From Lentisphaerae bacterium RIFOXYA12_64_32 (lineage in GTDB: Bacteria; Verrucomicrobiota; Lentisphaeria; Oligosphaerales; YB12-FULL-65-16): a stretch of 64,000 nucleotides of DNA. The stretch is from NCBI GenBank assembly GCA_001803235.1, contig MHBL01000402.1:16599-80598 (forward strand), given 5' to 3'. Shown here piece after piece: positions 15,682 to 24,135 of the stretch. The position numbers and the translations under genes are program-made. Position 1 is the first letter of the stretch. Each line of letters starts with the position of its first letter. Below the pieces are notes generated by a model. That model saw nothing but the letters and a program-made list of their open reading frames with translations, searched no databases and was not told where the DNA came from.

Positions 15682-15820
15682 CAGGGCTGTTTCAAGATTC
15701 GTGACTGTCGCGTGCGGTGAGTACCCGGGGGGGGGACGGCCTGAGGACAGGCCGCCCCTACTTGGTGTGCGCGGAGGCGTGGCCTTCCGAGACGCGGCGC
15801 CAGATCTTGAAACAGCCCTG
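15682..15820. mobile_element. MITE-like element with 17-bp terminal inverted repeats
   Basis: CAGGGCTGTTTCAAGAT at 15682-15698 is perfectly complementary to 15804-15820. The 105-bp interior contains a second strong hairpin around 15733-15760 (CGGCCT...AGGCCG flanked by G-run and C-run). It has no coding capacity. It lies just upstream of the pglX gene, in a region of gene debris. Non-autonomous transposons (MITEs) have this structure; a flanking target duplication is not obvious. Confidence 0.5.
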
Positions 15821-16089
15821 GCGTCCCAGCCGCACCGGGGGCAGTCTGAGCTCGGCCCGGCCTTGCGGCGTCGGTCATCACGGCACGAGACGCGGTAAGG
15901 AGTCAGGGCAGATCCGGCGCAGGCTCTGGCGAGGACACCCTGTCCGTCGCCCGTACCCCTGGGGCGGTCTGCTTGAGGCCCCCCGTTGCCGGTGCCAAAC
16001 CGGTCGTCCAGCGGCGGCCGCAGCTCCGGCACTTGCGCAGCCGTACTCGTCCAGCCTTGTTGCAGCGATAGCCTTTCGCTATGCTCTTT

Positions 16090-16221
16090 CCTGAAGTCCC
16101 ACAGTATCTCCCGGGTCTTCCCGTACCGTCCCTGCGAGATCACCGTGGCATTGATCAACCCGTAGATGTCGAAATAGCTGATCATCTCGGAGAAGCGACG
16201 TTGCGTCAAGGGCTTGCCCCC
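16090..16221 (-). pseudogene. Fragment resembling the winged helix of archaeal Orc1/Cdc6
   Basis: On the minus strand about 39 codons read GGKPLTQRRFSEMIS, then YGLINATVISQGRYGKTREI. This is the signature of the C-terminal winged helix of archaeal Orc1/Cdc6 initiators (P-L/V-TQRR-SD, then LGI-A-V-S-GRYG-T-EI). The AAA+ ATPase part is missing and the frame becomes nonsense after the motif. The fragment begins in a different frame exactly where the heparinase frame stops. Bacterial initiators are DnaA, so this is foreign or decayed DNA. Recognition is by motif memory only. Confidence 0.45.
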
Positions 16222-17259
16222 GGCAACGCCACATCGAGGCGTTGCACCGGCCGATGCTTCCCGTCGATGGCGTACGGTGCGGCAGAGACGGTCACGCCGG
16301 CCGATACGACGGTGGCGCAGAGTTCCACACCTTCAACGTTTGCCACCCACCCGTCAGGCGTTTCGCGCCATTCGCCGTGGCTCTGCCAGAACTGGTGACT
16401 CACCACGGGCCTTGTCCACTCCAGGACATCCTCGATCACCAGCGTGGCCGGACGCAGATGCACGAGCCGGCGCAGGACCTTTTGGCCAACTTTCGGCCAC
16501 GCGGGGGCCGCGTCCGACTCAAGGAGAACGAAGCGCCCTTGTTCCTCCGCGCAGCAGCGTGGCACCCGGGCCGTGATGCTTCTCTGCCTGGTTCAGGTCG
16601 TCGGCCACGACAGTATTGTGGGCCTCGGCGCCGACCATGGCGTGGTGCAGAGGATGGGTGTAGTGGGAGGTCGCGCGGTCGAGAAGCAGCGTTCGTCCGT
16701 AGGCTTCGAGCATGAAACTGTTACGGTCGCCGTGCGACTTGCCGCCCCACTCCCCGCTCAGAAAGTAGACGCGCATGCCGTCTCGGACCTCGACCTGTCG
16801 AATGTCCACGTGCCCGCTGTCGGCGAAGACCGTCAGTGTCCTGGTCCCGGGCGCCGCCACATTGCCATCGGGCAGGCCCCGGGCGCATTGCAGGAACAGC
16901 GGCTCGACGCAGGTGTCCGCGTACGGGCGGGCCAGCGCCACGTATTCGGGAACGCCCAGGGGGCCGCCGAAGAACAGCATCAGATCCGCACCCAAGCCGC
17001 GGTCGTACCCGGAATCGGAATAGGTCAGCATCAGGAACGCGTCGGTGTCCGTGCGGCGGTTGATCCAGGCCCAGTGTGCTGACGCGGCGACTTCGGGCGG
17101 AACCACATCACGCACGGATTGACCGCTGGCCTTGGCGAGCATGAATGCCAGCGGGGGAACCTGCGCCAGCGTGTACTGCCAGTACCGGTCACGCTCAGAG
17201 TGAGAGCCGCGACAGCCAGACTCGCGATGTTTCTTGTGCGCACTGCCGCCATCCTTCAA
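16206..17259 (-). pseudogene. Heparinase II/III-like lyase, truncated and frameshifted
   Basis: The first frame (17259 to about 16570) carries central and C-terminal heparinase II/III features: SERDRYWQYTL, YSDSGYDRG, then KSHGDRNSFMLEAYGRTLLL and AEAHNTVVADD. At about 16565 the homology shifts by one base into the frame ending at 16206 (AEEQGRFVLLESD, LRPATLVIEDVLEW). The N-terminal alpha-toroid is absent upstream. Such enzymes degrade sulfated or uronic polysaccharides in the periplasm. A truncated, frameshifted gene should be inactive, unless the shift is a sequencing error. Confidence 0.7.
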
Positions 17260-17506
17260 CCGGGGTTGTCGGTGTCCTGTCTCGAGGCCAGGGCCAGGTT
17301 GGCCCTGGCGACTTGGGGGTATGCCGTTCGCGCGGCTCCTCGATCAGGGTCGACGTAAGGTAAGCTACCTGCCGCAAGAGGCAAAGACGAAGCGGCCGGT
17401 CCAGGTTGTGGCAGCCCAGAGTCGCGGCGGGTCAGCCTGATCGCTATCTCCCTGGAATGCGCCGACAGTGTCGCCACGGGACCGGCGGCGGGCCGCAGGC
17501 GCCTGG

Positions 17507-17611
17507 CGTCACGGCGCCGCCGTTGGCGTATGCGACACCGAGGTGGTACTGGGCTCTGGCATCACCCTGCTCCGCCGCCTTGCGGTACCATTTGGCGGCT
17601 TCGGCTTGGTC
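17507..17611 (-). pseudogene. Sel1-repeat fragment
   Basis: About 35 codons read DQAEAAKWYRKAAEQGDARA and YHLGVAYANG, one complete Sel1 (TPR-like) repeat and the start of a second. Flanking sequence in the frame is not protein-like and ends 63 codons into low complexity. It lies between the heparinase remnant and the beta-propeller gene and is probably debris of a larger Sel1-repeat protein. Confidence 0.5.
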
Positions 17612-17658
17612 CCGGGGACGCCGGTGGAGCAGGCCGAATGGATCCAAGGGAAACTGAT

Positions 17659-19080
17659 TCAGGGCGTCTTGTTTTCTGTCGCAGCAAGGGAAAAGGCGAT
17701 CAGTTCGCTGTTGCGGCGGACGTAGATACAACGGTTGGCAAAGGCTGGGTGGGACCAAATGACCTTGCGGTTGCCTACCGCCATGTCGGGGTCGCAAAGC
17801 TGGGCCGTGTCCAGCAGTTCATAACCGGTTGGCGACAGGCGGGCGATCTGCAGGGCGCCCTTCTCCGTGAAGACAAACCAGTTCTTGTTGTGCGGCACAA
17901 GAAAGGCCGTGAACCACTTGTCCTTGGGTTTGGGTTCACCGGTAAGTGCGAGCGATGTCCAGATGCGGCGGCCGGTTGCGGCGTCAAGCCCGCAGAGTTC
18001 GCCATGCATTGAAACACCATACACCTGACTGCCGTCAAACAGAACGGTGCCTATGGCACTGTTGAATCCTTCCGTCCGGAATGTCTCCTCTGGAGTGATG
18101 CCGGCATTGATGCTCCACAAGAGAGTGGCGTCGTTCTTGTCGGGCCGCACCTTGAACATGGCCGTGCCTTCCCATTGTCCCGAGATGCAGATTCGATCCT
18201 CGAACACGGCCGGGGTGCAGACTGCCATGCCCATCTTGGTCGGGAATGCCGCCGACCAGATGACTTCGCCGGTTTCCAGTGTCAGGCCGGCAAGGCCGTC
18301 GGCATGCCGGACAACAAGCTGGCGTTTGCCATTGATGGTGCGAACGATCGGGGCGGAATAACCGGGCTCACGGGATGACAACGCCCGCCATAGTTCCTTG
18401 CCGGTGTTCCGGTCGAATGCGACCACCGCATGACCCTCGCCGCCTACAATGCCATACAACCGCGGGCCATCCACGAGCAGTTGCGTGGAAAACCCCCAGG
18501 TTGGGATCTTGACCTGATATTCACGGGGAAGGTTCTTCTGCCACAGCAGTTTCCCGTCGGCTGCATCCAGGCAAATCAAGTCCCCCATGGTTCCGAGAGT
18601 GTAGACTCTACCGTCAGCGACGGCAGGAGTAACGCGGGGGCCGGAATCGTAGCCCACGCCGCTGTACTTGCACGGATATGAGTACTGCCAGCGGACCTTG
18701 CCGCTGTCTGCGTCCAGGCACAGGACTCGTTCACTGGCGCCATCGGGCTTGGCGTTCTGCATATCCATCACAAACACGGAACCGTTTGCCACTGATGGAC
18801 CGGAATATCCAGGGCCGATAGGCGTCCGCCATTTCACCACGGGGCCGGAGGCGGGAAACGTGGCCAGGATCCCCTCTTCGCGCCAGGCGCCATCGTTTTG
18901 CGGTCCACCCATCCACTGCGGCCAGTCATTGCCGCTGGCCGTTGCCAGAAACAGCGGAACAAGCCCGCCCATCACGGCTATGCACACACACATTCTTCTG
19001 CCCAAAAAAGGCTCTCGTGGTGATGCGGATAGCGTTTTGCAGGGTTTCTCAACCCGTCTGTAATCTGCGGGTGTTGTCAT
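17659..19080 (-). CDS. Secreted PQQ-like beta-propeller protein
   Basis: The 473-aa protein has an N-terminal secretion signal (basic region then CVCIAVMGGLVPLFLATASG). Repeated beta-propeller blades follow, with the PQQ-type pattern of LD-DSGK-RW (LCLDADSGKVRWQYSY, LDAADGKLLWQKNL, FDRNTGKELWRAL, LDAATGRRIWTSL). WPQW just after the signal is typical of this family in planctomycete-type genomes. No catalytic dehydrogenase residues are evident, so enzymatic activity is uncertain. Several upstream ATGs are possible; 19080 keeps a positively charged n-region. It overlaps the stop region of the membrane-protein gene upstream. Confidence 0.75.
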   Translation of the reverse strand: MTTPADYRRVEKPCKTLSASPREPFLGRRMCVCIAVMGGLVPLFLATASGNDWPQWMGGPQNDGAWREEGILATFPASGPVVKWRTPIGPGYSGPSVANGSVFVMDMQNAKPDGASERVLCLDADSGKVRWQYSYPCKYSGVGYDSGPRVTPAVADGRVYTLGTMGDLICLDAADGKLLWQKNLPREYQVKIPTWGFSTQLLVDGPRLYGIVGGEGHAVVAFDRNTGKELWRALSSREPGYSAPIVRTINGKRQLVVRHADGLAGLTLETGEVIWSAAFPTKMGMAVCTPAVFEDRICISGQWEGTAMFKVRPDKNDATLLWSINAGITPEETFRTEGFNSAIGTVLFDGSQVYGVSMHGELCGLDAATGRRIWTSLALTGEPKPKDKWFTAFLVPHNKNWFVFTEKGALQIARLSPTGYELLDTAQLCDPDMAVGNRKVIWSHPAFANRCIYVRRNSELIAFSLAATENKTP

Positions 19081-19084
19081 GTCG

Positions 19085-19408
19085 TTATGCATTCTGTTTG
19101 CTGTCATCCGTCTTGGGTTTTCTAAGGTTCTCCTCTCCGATGAGTTCAATAAGGGCACCCATCCTGCGGGAACAGTCCACATAAGCTCCAGCGATGGTGA
19201 ACAACACAGGGATCAAGGCAAAGCCCACCATGTTATTCGCTTTTTCCGTGTGGAAAATGTATACGATGAAGACAAGCCAGACGACCGCAAGCGCATAGTA
19301 TTTCCATGCGGGTTTGCCCCGGATGATGCCCAGGAGACGTTCCTGCCTCTTGAGGTCACTGAGCGCGAAGGTTGCTTTCACCTCTGCCAATGGGTTTGTG
19401 TCATTCAT
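19085..19408 (-). CDS. Small two-helix membrane protein
   Basis: The 107-aa protein has a soluble, charged N-terminal part (DLKRQERLLGIIRG) and two hydrophobic segments (YYALAVVWLVFIVYIF and MVGFALIPVLFTIAGAYV), then a charged tail. I do not recognise the family. It immediately precedes the beta-propeller gene on the same strand with a small overlap of start region and stop. This suggests one transcript. Confidence 0.55.
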   Translation of the reverse strand: MNDTNPLAEVKATFALSDLKRQERLLGIIRGKPAWKYYALAVVWLVFIVYIFHTEKANNMVGFALIPVLFTIAGAYVDCSRRMGALIELIGEENLRKPKTDDSKQNA

Positions 19409-19522
19409 TGCTATCGCTCTCCTTCTGCATAGCTCTGTGTTACGCTTGCCGTACCCTTGGGGAAGAAGCGCGGGGCCAGGGTGCCCGCGCCGGGGGGATC
19501 ACTCCACTCGACCTGATTCGTT

Positions 19523-20005
19523 TCATTTGAAAAATCTAATGGAACATGGATACGACCAGACTTCTCCATTGTTCGCCTTGACGGCCCCGACAATCGGGAA
19601 GACAATTCCAACGATTGCCAGCACGCTCAAAAGCGGGATTCCGATCAAGGCAAAACACAGTATCCCGAAGATGATGCCTAGTATGAGCTCCGTGATAATC
19701 CAGTTGACCACGATCTGGCCGTGTCGATCGATTATCTCCGAGTCATTCTTCTTCATCTGCCACAGTACGATGGGAACAATCAGGCCTGCTAGAGGAACAA
19801 TGTAGCCGCAGAATTGTGACAGGTGGATGAACATTCCCCACTTGTTGACATCGGCTGCGATCCCGTCCACTGTTTGCTTGAACTTCTGTCCTGCTGGCTG
19901 ATTCTTAGCCAATAGAGATTCCTTGGCTTTCTGGTACTCTTCCTCGGACATTGCTCCACTCTGCTTGAGTTCATTCAGCTTCCCGATCTCTTCTGCCATG
20001 CTCAT
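19523..20005 (-). CDS. SHOCT-DUF4870 membrane protein
   Basis: ATG 20005 is chosen because AAGGAGA precedes it at 8 bases. Residues 1-35 form a SHOCT-like helix pair (KLNELKQSGAMSEEEYQKAK). A DUF4870-type module follows, with three or four membrane segments (FCGYIVPLAGLIVPIVLW, DRHGQIVVNWIITELI, and a final hydrophobic hairpin). Proteins of this type are widespread and of unknown function. The C-terminal ~12 residues depart from the family pattern. Confidence 0.75.
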   Translation of the reverse strand: MSMAEEIGKLNELKQSGAMSEEEYQKAKESLLAKNQPAGQKFKQTVDGIAADVNKWGMFIHLSQFCGYIVPLAGLIVPIVLWQMKKNDSEIIDRHGQIVVNWIITELILGIIFGILCFALIGIPLLSVLAIVGIVFPIVGAVKANNGEVWSYPCSIRFFK

Positions 20006-20611
20006 GTTGCTGTCTCCTTGAACGCTGCCTTTTTCGGGCGGCGGTACGCCGTACCGAGCAAGGGCGTGTTCGCCTTCCATCCTCGATCAACAGCGGTTCA
20101 TTGTCCGCAAGCCCACTGCGCCCGTGGTTCAGCAACAGTGCAGGCCAACAATCCGTCTCGCGCTCTGACAATATGCGCCCAGCCTCGATGCCCGGCAAGA
20201 CCCATGACCCTCTGTCACTGGTCAGTCGCCACGAGAAAGCGATGGGGTTGCCACACACACCGGGTGCACACTGGGAATCTAGCGGGACAGGTCCGTTGCG
20301 GCTATTACAATTTCCGCCAGGGTTTGTAGGGCCGGCATGAAACACCTGCGTCAACGTCAAGGCGCTGAACACAAACCCCTTTTGCGTGGTTAGGCGTACC
20401 TTCGTGTCGGCGTCGATGGCTGACGGGGCGCCGCCCAAGGGGTGGCTGCCGCGGTGCCACTCTGTGTCTCCGGATGCCTTGCGTCATCACGCAGGCGGTG
20501 GTACCGTGGAGTTGTGTGGAGTTGTGTGACGGGAAAAGCGTGCGGCGGGGGTGGCCTTAAGGCAGAGTGGTACACCTGGAGTTGGCCGGGTTGCATTGGG
20601 AGGTCTGAGCA
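20006..20611. other. 606-base stretch without a supported gene
   Basis: It lies between two divergent genes. A minus-strand open stretch from about 20438 looks partly protein-like (KVRLTTQKGFVFSALTLTQV, then HAGPTNPGG) but has no start signal, no known domain, and reads out of frame into the SHOCT gene. I see no promoter that stands out. Confidence 0.35.
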
Positions 20612-22105
20612 GTGAAAGCGGACTGCATGGTCTGTGGTCGACGCGCGCAACGTCCGTGCCCAACCCTTGGCGGAACCATCTGCTCGGTGTGTTGCGGCTC
20701 GAAACGCGGCAGCGAGATTGAGTGTGCCGCAGAATGCCAGTACTACCCACTGGGCACGGCTGCCATCGACAGCTTCAGGAAGATCGACAACCAGGTTGTC
20801 GAGAAGATGACCCTGCTGGTGGCACGACACCTGGGGGATGTGGCGTTCCGAGAAGCAGTCGAAGCACATGCTCGGCTGGCAAAGGCCAAGGATGACGAAC
20901 CAGGAGCGAGTCTCAACAACGCGGTCGCGAATGTTGCGCTCCTGAAGATGTTCCACGAGCCAGCGACCGCAGGGAAGGTCGTGTACGACGTCTTGAGGGC
21001 GCAGGGGTTTCCTGGACTGAGCAATGACGAACGTGTACTGCTGAAGACACTGGAGGGCTCGCTGCCGACTGTGATTGAAGTTCAGCGGACTGTGGATGAT
21101 CGCTTCCTGGAGGTCGTGGATATGTTCGAGCCTGACGGACACACCGAGAAGCTGCTCGACCCTGCGCTGGCAGGACATGGCCTCCCGCGGTTTGCCCGCC
21201 TGTTGGTCTGGCTGACCCGATACCCGCATTTCTGCCGCGGAAACGGCGGGTGCCTGATGATCCCGGATATCATGGCCACGGACTATGTTGAGCGGATTCG
21301 GAAGCTGGCGAAAGCCGCAAGACTCAATGACCCCAGGCAGTACCTGCTCGCCCATGCCGCAGAGTGTCAGGGCTGGGTTGATGCCATGTACCGCGAGCGG
21401 ATGGGCGGAATCCTGCGGCGGTCAGACATACACCAATGTGTCCTGGTGTACGATGTCAAGGGTGACCACCGAGAAGTCCTGCGAATCCTTGACTCCAAGC
21501 CGGACTTTGAACCCAGTGCCACAGGGACAGCCACCAAGACAGGCGTCCGGACGTACAACTGGTTGCGTCGTGGCGAGTCGCGGAAGCTGGAGGACCAAAT
21601 GCCCGAAGCGTTCCGCAGTGATGATGAGCGCGGCAGTGTTGGGACTGTCGGGACAATACGCCTGTCGTCGAATGAACTGACAGTTGAGGCGTTCTCGCGA
21701 CAGAAGATGGACTTCGCGAAAGCAACCGTGAAGGACTACTTCGGCAGCATGCTCCAGTTGCGGCGCGAACTGGTTCGTGACGTGGGCAAGGAAATGGCCG
21801 CAGAGCTGCCGAAACACGATGCGACTCCGTCGCCGCGCAGGGCGAGCGGAATCGATCCCGAGACAGAACGCCAGATCATGGAACAGTTCTTTCGTCAGAA
21901 GTACGAGCGCTTCCCCGACGAGTCGGTCCCAATGCTTGGCGGCCTGACACCCCGGCAGGCTTCCAAGCGGCCTGAGTTGCGCGGGAAGCTGGTGGAGCTG
22001 ATGAAGCTCCACATGCGTGGCTTGGACCAGGAGTACCGTGGCCGTGGCATCAAGATATCGCTCGACGCCCTCCTGGACGAACTGGGGCTTGCAGAACTCA
22101 AGTAA
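20612..22105 (+). CDS. Zinc-finger protein of unknown function
   Basis: The 497-aa protein starts at GTG 20612 behind GGGAGGT at good spacing. Residues 5-42 hold eight cysteines (CMVC, CP, CSVCC, ECAAEC), probably a double zinc ribbon. The rest is helical and soluble. Near the C-terminus PMLGGLTPRQASKRPELRGK resembles the MbcA/ParS-type (DUF2384-like) helical motif also seen in SEC-C-type proteins. I do not recognise a defined family. A hairpin at 22143-22166 follows the stop. Confidence 0.65.
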   Translation: MKADCMVCGRRAQRPCPTLGGTICSVCCGSKRGSEIECAAECQYYPLGTAAIDSFRKIDNQVVEKMTLLVARHLGDVAFREAVEAHARLAKAKDDEPGASLNNAVANVALLKMFHEPATAGKVVYDVLRAQGFPGLSNDERVLLKTLEGSLPTVIEVQRTVDDRFLEVVDMFEPDGHTEKLLDPALAGHGLPRFARLLVWLTRYPHFCRGNGGCLMIPDIMATDYVERIRKLAKAARLNDPRQYLLAHAAECQGWVDAMYRERMGGILRRSDIHQCVLVYDVKGDHREVLRILDSKPDFEPSATGTATKTGVRTYNWLRRGESRKLEDQMPEAFRSDDERGSVGTVGTIRLSSNELTVEAFSRQKMDFAKATVKDYFGSMLQLRRELVRDVGKEMAAELPKHDATPSPRRASGIDPETERQIMEQFFRQKYERFPDESVPMLGGLTPRQASKRPELRGKLVELMKLHMRGLDQEYRGRGIKISLDALLDELGLAELK

Positions 22106-22142
22106 CCCGCCACGAGCATTGTTGTCGTCGCCGATTTACCCT

Positions 22143-22166
22143 TGCCGTTCTGGCGGTTGAACGGCA
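22143..22166 (+). terminator. Hairpin after the zinc-finger gene
   Basis: TGCCGTTC (22143-22150) and GAACGGCA (22159-22166) form a perfect 8-bp stem with an 8-base loop, 37 bases after the stop codon. No U-tract follows, so it is at best a weak or factor-assisted terminator. Confidence 0.35.
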
Positions 22167-22368
22167 GAAGAAGCGGGCTTGGCATCGGCGCCATGGAGGT
22201 CAAACTGGGGTGTGCGGGGCGAGGTGCCGTGCGGCAGGGGGATCCTCAGCCGGAAATGCGCATGCATCGGACTTGGCATGGGCAACTCGGGCTGATTATT
22301 CACCTGCAAAGAGGCCTGGAACTCGCCGCGGTTGGGACATGGATGTCCCGTGGCGACAGCAGTCCGGG

Positions 22369-22557
22369 CTAGCGCGAGACGCTCGAATGGGCCTTGTTCG
22401 ATTTGGCCGCGGTATCCAGGCGCCGCCGCGCTTCGGCGAAGGACACGTACTCGATCAGTTCGCCACGTTCACGGATCACAAGACCATACAGCGCAGGGAC
22501 TTCCGTGAGGCGCCATCCCGCGATCCGTTCACAGCCGACGCGTCGTTCCGTGATCAT
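22369..22557 (-). CDS. Small 62-aa protein, unknown
   Basis: ATG 22557 is preceded by AAGGAGG at 8 bases, an almost perfect Shine-Dalgarno site and the best in the neighbourhood. The protein is compact (WRLTEVPALYGLVIRERGEL, then YVSFAEARRRL). No family is recognised, and it stands alone, antisense to the direction of the kinase gene. Confidence 0.5.
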   Translation of the reverse strand: MITERRVGCERIAGWRLTEVPALYGLVIRERGELIEYVSFAEARRRLDTAAKSNKAHSSVSR

Positions 22558-22715
22558 CTTCTGGTCCTCCTTTTCCAGAGTTTCTCGGCTCCTTGACTTC
22601 CGGCGCCCGCATCCTGTGCCGGTGGTCCTTTATGTGTTTGATCGCATGAACTGTGCCAGATTCAGGATGGCGAGTCGCCGCGGCGCCGATCCGTGGGTGG
22701 CCGGGGGGGCGGACC

Positions 22716-22732
22716 TGGCACGCTGCATGCGT
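22716..22732 (+). promoter_or_regulatory. Sigma-54 promoter of the hybrid kinase gene
   Basis: TGGCACGCTGCATGCGT has the invariant GG (-24) and GC (-12) separated by 10 bases, and shares TGCGT with the other sites in the locus. The start point would be near 22742, about 208 bases before ATG 22951. No competing sigma-70 motif is evident. Confidence 0.55.
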
Positions 22733-22950
22733 TATCGCAGGGGCCCCCTAGGACTTGGGCCCTCCGTGCGAAGGAGACGTGCTGGACGGGATTGGCCAGG
22801 GCCATCCGAGTCGGCGTCATGGCGGCGATTCTGGGTTTGGGCTCGTGGGTTGAGGGTGGAGCCGGAGACGCTGCGGGAGCCGCTCGGCCGCTGGCGGGGG
22901 TCGGGGGTTTTCCGGTGTGCGTGCGTCATGAACAAGGAGAGTCCCGGGTT

Positions 22951-24135
22951 ATGTCTGAACACGGTCAGGGCAAGCGTGAAGCGCACATCCTGATACTCGA
23001 CGATATCTTGGCCAACCGCATTGTCCTCACGGAGATGCTCGAGGCGCAAGACCTCCACGTGCGGGTCTTTGCGGAAGGCTCTGCGGCGCTGGCTGCCGCC
23101 GACTCGGAGCCGCCCGACCTGGTGCTGCTGGACATCATGATGCCGGAGATGAACGGGTACGAGGTCTGCGAGCGGTTGAAGCAGAACCCGAAGCTCCAGG
23201 ACATCCCCGTCATCTTCATCAGCGGTCTTCAGGAGGAAATGGACAAGGTCCGTGCCTTCCAGGCCGGAGGGGTCGACTATGTTCTGAAGCCGTTCCAGAT
23301 CGAGGAAGTGCGGGCGCGCGTCCACACGCACCTGCGGCTGCGCTGGCTGCAACAGGACCTGGCGGACCGGAACCGCGACCTTCAGCAGAGTCTGGCCCGG
23401 TTGCAGGAGACCGAGCGGCTGCGCGACAACCTGGTGCACATGATCGTCCACGACATGCGTTCGCCCTTGATGAGTATGGGCAGCATGCTGGAACTGCTCC
23501 AACTGGACGTAGCGGAAAACCTCAGCAGCGATAACCAGGAGGCCCTGCAAACGGCCATCGACGCGTCGACGCGCCTGACCAACATGGTTTCGGCCGTGCT
23601 GGATGTGAGTCGTCTGGAGAGCGGGAAGATGCCGTTGCGGCTGCAGGCGTGCGACCTGCGCCCGGTCGTCGAGGAGGCGCTGCACAGTTTGGCAGGATTG
23701 GCTCGGCAGCGCCGCGTCGACTGGGATCCCCCGTCCCGTCCCGTCATCGCCTGCTGCGACTCTGAGATCACGGTACGCATCGTCGCCAACTTGCTCGGAA
23801 ACGCCCTGAAGTTCACGCCGGCCGATGGGACCATTCGCATCGTCGCCAGCGCGAGCCGTGGAGAAGCCCGGCTGACGGTGAGCGACACCGGCCCCGGCAT
23901 ACCCGCTGAGTATCACCAGAAGATCTTCGAGAAGTTTGGCCAGCTCGAGACACGGCGGCCGGGCACGAAGTTCTCCACCGGCCTGGGGTTGGCGTTCTGC
24001 CGCCTGGCGGCTGAAGCCCAGGGCGGGCGCATTGGTGTCGACAGTGAAGTGGACAAGGGCAGCACGTTCTGGCTCGTCTTGCCGGCGAGCGACGCAGCCG
24101 TCCTCAGGGCAGGCGAATGCCGTGCTCGTCGGTGA
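22951..24135 (+). CDS. Receiver-histidine kinase hybrid
   Basis: The 394-aa cytoplasmic protein has an N-terminal receiver domain (1-125) with phospho-acceptor Asp61 (LVLLDIMMPEMNG) and Lys113. A short coiled coil (about 132-160) links it to a HisKA dimerisation domain with His167 (MIVHDMRSPL). The HATPase domain carries NLLGNALKF, DTGPGIP and STGLGLAF. ATG 22951 follows AAGGAGAG. It converges on the sigma-54 activator gene at 24104-25507 and the two coding ends overlap by 32 bases, so they are likely partners. With a receiver at the N-terminus it can be tuned by another kinase. Confidence 0.85.
   Translation: MSEHGQGKREAHILILDDILANRIVLTEMLEAQDLHVRVFAEGSAALAAADSEPPDLVLLDIMMPEMNGYEVCERLKQNPKLQDIPVIFISGLQEEMDKVRAFQAGGVDYVLKPFQIEEVRARVHTHLRLRWLQQDLADRNRDLQQSLARLQETERLRDNLVHMIVHDMRSPLMSMGSMLELLQLDVAENLSSDNQEALQTAIDASTRLTNMVSAVLDVSRLESGKMPLRLQACDLRPVVEEALHSLAGLARQRRVDWDPPSRPVIACCDSEITVRIVANLLGNALKFTPADGTIRIVASASRGEARLTVSDTGPGIPAEYHQKIFEKFGQLETRRPGTKFSTGLGLAFCRLAAEAQGGRIGVDSEVDKGSTFWLVLPASDAAVLRAGECRARR

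Noticed and set aside
19971..20438. 155-codon minus-strand frame before the SHOCT-DUF4870 gene
   Set aside because: No ribosome site, no domain, and it runs into the real gene in another frame; only a short part looks protein-like.
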